DNA of 7,281 bases from GWF2-38-69 sp037127655 (GTDB taxonomy: Bacteria > Verrucomicrobiota > Lentisphaeria > Victivallales > GWF2-38-69). A program made the position numbers and the translations under genes. Shown here one piece after another: positions 1-5,688 of this stretch; within the stretch, counting starts at the first letter, position 1, and each line of letters begins with the position of its first letter. The DNA lies in contig JBAXXY010000135.1 in the NCBI GenBank assembly GCA_037127655.1, positions 1 through 7,281 on the forward strand. Reading direction: 5' to 3'. Below the pieces are notes generated by a model. The model searched no databases. It worked only from the letters and a program-made list of their open reading frames with translations, and was not told the origin of the DNA.

Positions 1-106
1 ATACTTAAGAGTGCTTAATGCAAAGTTGTAATTTTTTGGTTTCAGCCGGTTAAAATCCTCAGTTTAGCCGTACATAATTATGGATAGAAGGTTTTTCCAA
101 GAAATA

Positions 107-134
107 TTGATTTATGTCCTATCATCGGGATAAT
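107..134 (+). promoter_or_regulatory. candidate sigma-70-type promoter for deoC
   Basis: A -35-like TTGATT (107-112, 4 of 6 consensus bases) is followed after 16 bases by a -10-like GATAAT (129-134, 5 of 6). This would start transcription near 141 and give a leader of about 40 bases that contains the Shine-Dalgarno site. A second AT-rich candidate, TATTAT at 149-154, has no convincing partner. In the rest of 1-106 I see no gene, operator or riboswitch structure. This is pattern matching in AT-rich DNA and is weak evidence. Confidence 0.3.
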
Positions 135-166
135 TAGTTCTTACACCATATTATAAACCAGATAAC

Positions 167-172
167 AAGGAG
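167..172 (+). promoter_or_regulatory. Shine-Dalgarno site of deoC
   Basis: AAGGAG lies 9 bases upstream of the ATG at 182. Strength and spacing support that start codon, and no competing in-frame start follows until well inside the conserved aldolase fold. Confidence 0.8.
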
Positions 173-181
173 ACTTAGATT

Positions 182-868
182 ATGACAAAAATAACCAATC
201 CAAAAGATTTGGCAAAGTACATTGACCACACAGTTTTAAAAGCTGACGCAACTCTGGATCAGGTCGAAAAATTATGCAAAGAAGCCGCTGAACACAAATT
301 TGCATCAGTCTGCATCAATCCTTATTATGTCCAAGCCTGCAAGAAATTCCTGAAAGGATCAGGAGTCAAGGTTTGCACAGTGATTGGGTTCCCATTGGGA
401 GCTACTACTAAGGAAGCAAAAGCTGCTGAAGCAATCAAAGCAGTTGCTGACGGCGCCGACGAAGTTGATATGGTCTTGAATGTCGGGGCAATGAAGGTAA
501 AGAACTACAAGTATGTCGAAGATGATATTAGAATGGTAGTCGAGTCTCTTCCTGCCGGAATCTGCGTAAAAGTAATTTTCGAAACTTGCTACCTCACAAA
601 AGACGAGATCAGAATTGCAGCTGAACTCTCTATGAAGGCTGGCGCTAACTTCGTTAAAACTTCTACAGGTTTCGGAACAGGCGGGGCCACAGTAGAAGAT
701 GTAAAAATAATGAAAGGCGTAGTTGGCAATAAACTAGAAGTCAAAGCTTCAGGAGCTGTCAGAGATTTCGAAACAGCCGTTGCTATGGTAGAAGCAGGCG
801 CCACAAGGCTTGGTACAAGTTCAGGTATAGCTATTATTTCCGGTTCAAAGAGCACTTCTGCTTACTAA
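182..868 (+). CDS. deoC: deoxyribose-phosphate aldolase (DERA)
   Basis: Cytoplasmic class I aldolase that cleaves 2-deoxy-D-ribose 5-phosphate to glyceraldehyde 3-phosphate and acetaldehyde, the last step of deoxynucleoside catabolism. The 228 residues cover the whole TIM barrel at the usual length of the shorter bacterial DeoC group. Visible landmarks are IDHTVLK (14-20), EVDMVLNVG with the catalytic Asp96, VKTSTGF with the Schiff-base Lys159, and VKASGAVR with the second catalytic Lys188. The phosphate-binding end (GTSSG, 211-215) is intact. The protein ends in SAY; a C-terminal tyrosine is also present and catalytically relevant in the E. coli enzyme. It has its own ribosome binding site and a strong terminator immediately after it, so it looks like a single-gene transcript; no other deo genes (phosphorylase, phosphopentomutase, kinase) are in the window. 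No truncation or missing residue is seen. Confidence 0.97.
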   Translation: MTKITNPKDLAKYIDHTVLKADATLDQVEKLCKEAAEHKFASVCINPYYVQACKKFLKGSGVKVCTVIGFPLGATTKEAKAAEAIKAVADGADEVDMVLNVGAMKVKNYKYVEDDIRMVVESLPAGICVKVIFETCYLTKDEIRIAAELSMKAGANFVKTSTGFGTGGATVEDVKIMKGVVGNKLEVKASGAVRDFETAVAMVEAGATRLGTSSGIAIISGSKSTSAY

Positions 869-886
869 TTTTTTTAATTCCACTAA

Positions 887-925
887 TTAAAACCACCGCA
901 AGCAATTGCAGTGGTTTTAATTTTT
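887..925 (+). terminator. rho-independent terminator after deoC
   Basis: A 10-bp perfect stem (887-896 with 911-920, left arm TTAAAACCAC) continues after one C-A mismatch into four more pairs (898-901 with 906-909), closed by a GCAA loop of the GNRA type. A run of five T follows at 921-925. It begins 18 bases after the deoC stop. The direction is +: the T-tract that immediately follows the stem is on that side only. The last T is 17 bases before the start codon of the next gene, so that gene must rely on read-through or on a promoter overlapping this structure. Confidence 0.9.
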
Positions 926-942
926 GTATTAGAAATGGCTAA

Positions 943-1809
943 ATGAGTAATTTTAAACGCATATATATTGAGATAACCAATGTCTGCAATCTGCACTGTA
1001 GTTTCTGCCCCAAGACTTCAAGAAAGCCTGAGTTTATGGGATTTGAACTCTTCAGAAAAATACTCAATGAAGTCGGCAATCATTCTAAATACATCTATTT
1101 TCATGTCATGGGCGAACCTCTCATGCATCCTGAAATAGAGGCTTTTCTGGATTTGTGCCTGCAATACGGTTTTTTCGCAAACATTACTACAAACGGTACT
1201 CTCATAGGAAAAGTTAAAGAAAAAATCATTTCTAAGAAAGCTCTGAGATTAATAAATTTCTCGCTGCATAGTTTTGAATCAAATATGTCCGATGGCGAAA
1301 TAGACAGCTATCTGAATGAAATATTCAGCTTTGTAAAAGAGGTTAAAAATGAGAACCCGAAACTCATATCCTGTTTTAGATTGTGGAATGTGAATGATAA
1401 TCGTCATCATTCCAGCAATGAGTACATTTTAAGAAGAATTGAAAAGTTTTTCGGGTTTCCTAATCAGATTAAAGAAATTCCTATAACTTCCAATGGTATA
1501 AAAATTTCAGAAAATGTTTATGTAAATCAGGCTGAATGTTTTAATTGGCCAGATGCCGATATTACTGATTTGAACACAAAAGGATTTTGTTTGGGGCTAA
1601 GGGACCAGGTCGCAATTCTAGTTGATGGCACAGTAGTTCCGTGCTGTCTGGACAGTGAAGGATCCATCAACTTAGGCAATATAAAAGAAACTTCCTTTAC
1701 AGAGATAATCAATGGCAAAAGAGCCTTAGCTTTATACAATGGATTTTCTGCAAGAAAATTAGTCGAGCCTCTTTGCAGAAAATGCGGCTACAGATCCAGA
1801 TTCACATAA
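943..1809 (+). CDS. radical SAM/SPASM protein of unknown substrate
   Basis: Predicted cytoplasmic radical S-adenosylmethionine enzyme. Near the N-terminus, CNLHCSFC (Cys15, Cys19, Cys22) is the CX3CX2C motif that holds the SAM-cleaving 4Fe-4S cluster. HVMGEPLMHPE (54-64) carries the GEP version of the SAM-binding GGE motif, and TTNGTL (82-87) is the usual next strand. The C-terminal part looks like a short SPASM/twitch domain: Cys216 in GFCLGLRDQ, then LVDGTVVPCC (Cys234, Cys235), LGN (244-246), and the closing pair Cys278-X2-Cys281 before GYR. These would bind an auxiliary iron-sulfur cluster. At 288 residues it is compact. SPASM enzymes often modify peptides or proteins, but no precursor peptide or partner gene is adjacent, so no substrate can be named. 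I remember similar uncharacterised proteins from anaerobic Firmicutes. The start is fixed by an in-frame TAA at 940-942 directly before the ATG; there is no clear Shine-Dalgarno site. The enzyme class is certain, the role unknown. Confidence 0.9.
   Translation: MSNFKRIYIEITNVCNLHCSFCPKTSRKPEFMGFELFRKILNEVGNHSKYIYFHVMGEPLMHPEIEAFLDLCLQYGFFANITTNGTLIGKVKEKIISKKALRLINFSLHSFESNMSDGEIDSYLNEIFSFVKEVKNENPKLISCFRLWNVNDNRHHSSNEYILRRIEKFFGFPNQIKEIPITSNGIKISENVYVNQAECFNWPDADITDLNTKGFCLGLRDQVAILVDGTVVPCCLDSEGSINLGNIKETSFTEIINGKRALALYNGFSARKLVEPLCRKCGYRSRFT
1743..1783. repeat. 11-bp perfect inverted repeat inside the 3' end of the radical SAM gene
   Basis: ATTTTCTGCAA (1743-1753) and its exact reverse complement TTGCAGAAAAT (1773-1783) are separated by 19 bases. 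The repeat is within the coding sequence of the radical SAM gene and begins 50 bases downstream of the stop codon of the opposing pseudopilin operon. Neither strand has a T-tract after the stem, so it is not a standard intrinsic terminator. It could fold in the 3' end of either transcript, or be chance in AT-rich DNA. Confidence 0.45.
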
Positions 1810-1832
1810 ATTCAGACTGTGCAGGTCGGCGG

Positions 1833-4706
1833 CTATTCGCTCAGGTAGATCATTCTGGAGATATAGAATTTATTAGTCGTAGGGTTGCGCTTTATAATGG
1901 CTAGAATTTTCTGGCTGGAAAGTATCTGATCAGCACCTATGTCAAACTTGCCGTATGTCGTTGGAGTCTGATTCCCGTCTTTATCGGTTATTGTTACCCC
2001 ACCTACATCTTTAATTACTTGCCCCACAGCTATTACAGTGTATAGGTTAGGAGTTTCTTCTTTGGTAAGGTTAATGAATTTGCCAATTAACTCTTCTTGT
2101 TGTGCATCTGTAGTTCTTGATATATAAGGGTAGTGGGTTGTGTCAGATGCTTTATAAAGCTTTGAGTCATCTATTGAAAGACAAGGTATTCTGCTTGTAT
2201 CAGCTATCTGAGCTCTTGTAAGAAAAGGCTTAGTAGATGTTCCCGCTTTACTACCGTTATTTACAGTAAGTTGATACGCTATCGGGGAATCGGCCTGCGT
2301 ACTAGTTATAGGCGTATTGACTTGTCCTGCATTGAAAAATCCCGGGTCAGGATTGGTTTTGAGATTACTGCCAAGTTTGATATTGTCGAAGAGTGCTCTA
2401 AGTACGGATTGATTGTCTGAATTTATGTTAATTTTTCCCCTCGTGTAGGTAGCTGATGTCATTTTTATCTGATCAAGAATATTGGCATCTCCATTGGCAT
2501 AATTTCCTCCGCCAGCCCCATCGATTACTCCCCCTGTTGATGTATTGTTATATTTCTTAAGATTTAGGGTCTGAAATGCTTTTGCCCTGTGAATGAAACC
2601 CAGCTCCCATGGTGATTGCATCGGAGCGTTGCGAATATACGCTGTTGAGATATCCCAAGGTTGGGTCGCTGTGGGTTCCGGATCGTTCCCTGAGGCATTC
2701 GGAATAAAAATCTGATTTTTCGCCGATGTTTGAGTAATGGTTGAAGGATACCCAAAAACTGTTCCGGTATCGGATGTAACTGACGGGGTGGCAAGCGTAT
2801 TATTGACTAGAAGATAATATGAAGATGAAGTACTTGGACCTTTCCAATCACTAGTATTGAGATTCTGCCTTGGATCAGCACATTGATAATCTATCGAAAG
2901 ATAACCATTTCGCGTCGTTCCTGCAGTATTGGTGGGAATGAGGGTCATCCATGGTGTATCAGGGAGATTGACATAATCGTACAATGTTTGTGTAGCATCT
3001 GAAACTGAATAGCTTGCAAGCCTGATTTTTAAGTTAGATATTCTTACTCGTATTCCTAGTGTGGTACTATCACTCAGACGAGTGCCTGTTGCTGGTATTG
3101 ACTGATTTAATTGGCTCAAATTACCTTGTGACATGTCGATGAAACTTGAAACATAAGAGTTATAAGGTGTCGTGCTGATAGTAATCGTCGGAGTATTTGA
3201 GACATTGATAGTATCAGTGCCTGTCCCATAGTTAACTCCCCAAGCGTATTCGACACGCATTGTATCAACATAAGCCCTGGTTCTTGTTGAAGGAGCTGCT
3301 ATTTGATCAGTTATCCCATACATATCAACCTCTTCGACATATATTGCTGGATAGACGGAGTTTGTAAAATTTGGTGTGGGTGTGCTAGAAGCCGCAACAG
3401 TTGAAAAGCTCCACTGGTAATTCGAGGTAGCTGTTCCGCTTCTTATTAAGCTTCCTGCGACTTTGATCTTCACTTCATTAATATAAGGGCATCTTTCAAG
3501 ACCTAAATAGCTAGGATTGCCAGGGTTATCAGTTGTTGCGTTTGTATCTGAGTCGCAGTAGTCAATGAGGTTAGCGAGGATTTGTCTTTTGGCGATGTCG
3601 ATTAAAGAATAATCTCCTGGACTTTGCCAGTTTGTAAGCCATGGCGGGCAATTGATTCCAGTATCAGAATCAAAACTGGATCTGAGCGAAGTTTCCAAAT
3701 CATTGACAGTTATATTATCCCAATCTATTCCTGTTAAGTCAAATCTGTGAAAGAGCTCAGATGAATCTCTGATTGAGTCATTGCTTAAGTCAATCCAGAA
3801 GGCCTCCGGATCATCTGGGGAATTAAGATAAAAAACATCCCTAAAATAGTTTCTGGTATTAACATCTGTCGAGGCTATTGCCAAAGAATCGAAAAGACCT
3901 GAAAAGTCTAACCATTTAGGTTCTCCATTAGGCGGAACCAGACCGCCAGCATACTGTGGCCCCATATTGATTGTATATGCATTAGTGAATCTAGTAGTAT
4001 CATATTCAAGGGATGCCAAGCTCATTTCATTTATGTTCCTGCCAGGTCTGCCAATGACATAGTTACCATTAGCGTCAACGGATGTGGCATATCCGGTAGA
4101 AACTCCTCCGTAATTGGATTCGGATGGAGGTGTCCTGTAGAAACTTGCGGCATTAACCCCAGAGTCAATTGCAGACCAGGGATCTATTTTGCCTTTATCG
4201 GGGATAACTACATAAGCAATCCTTGAAACTATCGTATCTGTTTCATTCCCACCTGCATTAGTCTGATTTCTTCTTAGGTAAATCCATGTAACATTATCTG
4301 TATCTGTTATATCACCGTAGCCGCTAGGGTAATCATCGGCAAGGGAGTAGTAAGTATCACCTTCTATTACTGTAGTAAGTTCATAGGGCAGGTTGTCCCA
4401 GTAGATAGAAGAATCAGAGGTATTTATTTTAAGATTTTCGTCATGGCTTACTATGAGATTAAAACTGTCTGTTCCAGAAGTGGATTTTTCTTTCATATAA
4501 GCAAGGGCTCTGGTAAATGAAGTTTGAGCTGTTAGCCTTGCGACAGCAAGATTTTGGTAATTTATTGAAGCTTTCTTCTCGATTATAGCAGTAGTTACAT
4601 AAGCGATAGCCAAAGCAAGCAATATGGTGCAAATACCTATTGCCATGATTGAGGCTACACCTTTTTCATTTCTCGAAGGCTGAAATTTGCTTTTGATGTT
4701 TTTCAT
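1833..4706 (-). CDS. very large GspK/PilX-like minor pseudopilin (Verru_Chthon cassette protein A-like)
   Basis: Likely the GspK-type subunit of a pseudopilus tip complex, anchored in the inner membrane and processed by prepilin peptidase. The N-terminus has a basic leader, then KG|VASIMAI with the cleavage glycine at residue 16 and one hydrophobic helix (about 17-38). Position 5 of the mature form is Met21, not Glu; loss of Glu5 is typical of GspK. Further GspK-like signatures are GKIDPWSAIDSG (172-183), LIDYCDSD (380-387) followed by LERCPYINEV (403-412), SPWELGFIHRAKAFQTLNL (698-716), a second RGKININ (756-762), and ITLIT-free but recognisable NLYTVIAVGQVIKD (887-900). The rest is Ser/Thr/Asn-rich and apparently beta-rich and exported, with a Gly-rich patch at 725-741. 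At 957 residues it is about three times a classical GspK (roughly 300-330) and closer to protein A of the Verru_Chthon cassette as I recall it. It is the last gene of a three-gene operon, 10 bases after the preceding stop. The family call is firm; what it secretes or displays is unknown. Confidence 0.78.
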   Translation of the reverse strand: MKNIKSKFQPSRNEKGVASIMAIGICTILLALAIAYVTTAIIEKKASINYQNLAVARLTAQTSFTRALAYMKEKSTSGTDSFNLIVSHDENLKINTSDSSIYWDNLPYELTTVIEGDTYYSLADDYPSGYGDITDTDNVTWIYLRRNQTNAGGNETDTIVSRIAYVVIPDKGKIDPWSAIDSGVNAASFYRTPPSESNYGGVSTGYATSVDANGNYVIGRPGRNINEMSLASLEYDTTRFTNAYTINMGPQYAGGLVPPNGEPKWLDFSGLFDSLAIASTDVNTRNYFRDVFYLNSPDDPEAFWIDLSNDSIRDSSELFHRFDLTGIDWDNITVNDLETSLRSSFDSDTGINCPPWLTNWQSPGDYSLIDIAKRQILANLIDYCDSDTNATTDNPGNPSYLGLERCPYINEVKIKVAGSLIRSGTATSNYQWSFSTVAASSTPTPNFTNSVYPAIYVEEVDMYGITDQIAAPSTRTRAYVDTMRVEYAWGVNYGTGTDTINVSNTPTITISTTPYNSYVSSFIDMSQGNLSQLNQSIPATGTRLSDSTTLGIRVRISNLKIRLASYSVSDATQTLYDYVNLPDTPWMTLIPTNTAGTTRNGYLSIDYQCADPRQNLNTSDWKGPSTSSSYYLLVNNTLATPSVTSDTGTVFGYPSTITQTSAKNQIFIPNASGNDPEPTATQPWDISTAYIRNAPMQSPWELGFIHRAKAFQTLNLKKYNNTSTGGVIDGAGGGNYANGDANILDQIKMTSATYTRGKININSDNQSVLRALFDNIKLGSNLKTNPDPGFFNAGQVNTPITSTQADSPIAYQLTVNNGSKAGTSTKPFLTRAQIADTSRIPCLSIDDSKLYKASDTTHYPYISRTTDAQQEELIGKFINLTKEETPNLYTVIAVGQVIKDVGGVTITDKDGNQTPTTYGKFDIGADQILSSQKILAIIKRNPTTNKFYISRMIYLSE

Positions 4707-4708
4707 AA

Positions 4709-4714
4709 TCCTTT
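4709..4714 (-). promoter_or_regulatory. closely spaced Shine-Dalgarno site of the GspK-like gene
   Basis: AAAGGA lies only 2 bases before the ATG at 4706, which is tighter than the usual 5-9 bases. It sits in the 10-base gap after the stop codon of the preceding gene. The next in-frame ATG (Met21) is within the membrane helix and would destroy the class III signal, so the 4706 start is retained; translational coupling to the upstream gene probably helps. Confidence 0.5.
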
Positions 4715-4716
4715 CT

Positions 4717-5685
4717 CTACTGCTGGCCGCCTCTATCTCCGATGAAGACGCTTCGCTTAAAAGTTAACTGATGAGCTACTCTAAAAGCTGTTGCTGTTGA
4801 AGTTTCATTTGTCGGGAAAACGCTATTGCCTTGCAATGTAATCCATTTATTCCAGGATGCCCTATCCATTAATGTGATAGTGATGGTAATCTGGGAAGGA
4901 AATGCTTTGTCATTCTTGTCATACTTTCTAACTGAAGCTGCTGTGTTTGTTGTTATAGCTGTATTCGTGTCAGCGAGGACTTCATGAGACAATTTTCCGG
5001 TGCTTCCGCTGTCGCAATAAAAGGACAAATCAAGAGCGAAAGGAATAACATTCTGATAATCCACCCATGTGCCGTCTGTTAAACGGTTTCCTGAGGAACT
5101 GTTATCAGCCGTCAGAGATGCCATTGAGTATCTATTGGATGATATTATATTTGAGCTTGTCTGGTAGCCGACCCTAAGGTTATTGAGATAATTCCATTTT
5201 AAATTATCAGAACCATCATCATTTCTATTTCCTGTAACGCTTCTTCTAATCCATCCTTCATGAATATCATGAGTTGTAGCAAAATATAGCTGATACTTTA
5301 CTTCACAGAGGGTTGAAGTGCACTGATCATTCGGCGGTATTGGCGTGTCTGAAACAAATGCAAGAAGCTCGTTTCTGTATTCTCCCCATGCTGAAGGCCT
5401 TATCGGCAGGCCATTTGCGTCAGTTCCCCAATGCCAGAAAGGAGCAGTGCCATCTCCATAATAAGCGCTTTCCAAATCACGGGAAATGAGGTCTAGAGCT
5501 ATTCTTGCATTTTCAAAAGTCTCCCTTTTAGTTTCTGAAATATTCCAGGTATTCTGAGTTGCTGAGAAAAATTGGAATCCAGCCATGACAATTATGGTTA
5601 ATATGGCTAATACTACGATAAGTTCGATAAGGGTAAAACGCCTCTTTTTAGAGGCGCATTTTAAATCATTTAGCGTAATATTCAT
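4717..5685 (-). CDS. GspJ/PulJ-like minor pseudopilin (Verru_Chthon cassette protein C-like)
   Basis: Prepilin-type protein expected to be cleaved and methylated in the inner membrane and then to join a pseudopilus tip with its two operon neighbours. The leader SKKRR (12-16) is followed by FTLIELIVVLAILTII, giving a mature N-terminal Phe17 and the conserved Glu5 at Glu21; the helix runs to about residue 36. The segment FENARIALDLISRDLESA (57-74) is the GspJ-type amphipathic helix that follows the membrane segment. The C-terminal half has FALDLSFYCDS (216-226) and PSQITITITLMDRASW (263-278), matching the GspJ pattern of a strand pair ending in 'lP..v.itl'. The residue before the cleavage site is Arg16 instead of the canonical glycine. 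Cys122 and Cys127 could form a disulfide in the exported domain. At 322 residues it is longer than a typical GspJ (about 200). The start lies 3 bases after the upstream stop with only a weak AGG 11 bases ahead, so translation is probably coupled. Confidence 0.82.
   Translation of the reverse strand: MNITLNDLKCASKKRRFTLIELIVVLAILTIIVMAGFQFFSATQNTWNISETKRETFENARIALDLISRDLESAYYGDGTAPFWHWGTDANGLPIRPSAWGEYRNELLAFVSDTPIPPNDQCTSTLCEVKYQLYFATTHDIHEGWIRRSVTGNRNDDGSDNLKWNYLNNLRVGYQTSSNIISSNRYSMASLTADNSSSGNRLTDGTWVDYQNVIPFALDLSFYCDSGSTGKLSHEVLADTNTAITTNTAASVRKYDKNDKAFPSQITITITLMDRASWNKWITLQGNSVFPTNETSTATAFRVAHQLTFKRSVFIGDRGGQQ
5639..5656 (-). other. GC-rich hairpin near the start of the GspJ-like coding sequence
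   Basis: A 7-bp perfect stem, CGCCTCT with AGAGGCG on the - strand, closes an AAAA loop. It covers nucleotides 30-47 of the GspJ-like gene, that is the codons of the basic leader just before the cleavage site. It is notably GC-rich for its surroundings. It may slow or tune early translation of the second cistron, but a stem of this size can arise by chance in several kilobases. Confidence 0.4.
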
Positions 5686-5688
5686 TAG

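Noticed and set aside
2..31. Nine codons ending in TAA on the + strand at the left edge, and a 20-codon open - strand stretch at 60-1
   Set aside because: Both are too short to judge; the - strand stretch follows a stop codon and has no ATG, GTG or TTG start inside the window.
589..855. 88-codon open frame on the - strand inside deoC
   Set aside because: It is antisense to a fully conserved aldolase, has no ribosome binding site and a low-complexity Ser/Thr/Val/Pro composition typical of a shadow frame.
935..946. Three-codon frame ATG GCT AAA TGA overlapping the radical SAM start as a possible leader peptide
   Set aside because: Too short and without a ribosome binding site; noted only as part of the unusual start region.
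1527..1739. 70-codon open frame on the - strand inside the radical SAM gene
   Set aside because: Antisense to the SPASM region with its conserved cysteines; no recognisable protein features.
943..1809. Radical SAM protein as a maturase of a ribosomally made peptide
   Set aside because: No small precursor frame with a plausible core or transporter gene occurs next to it; SPASM architecture alone does not prove this role.
2564..2794. 76-codon - strand frame within the GspK-like gene
   Set aside because: Same strand but different frame from a clearly coding gene; composition rich in Arg, Gln, Pro and His as expected for an out-of-frame reading.
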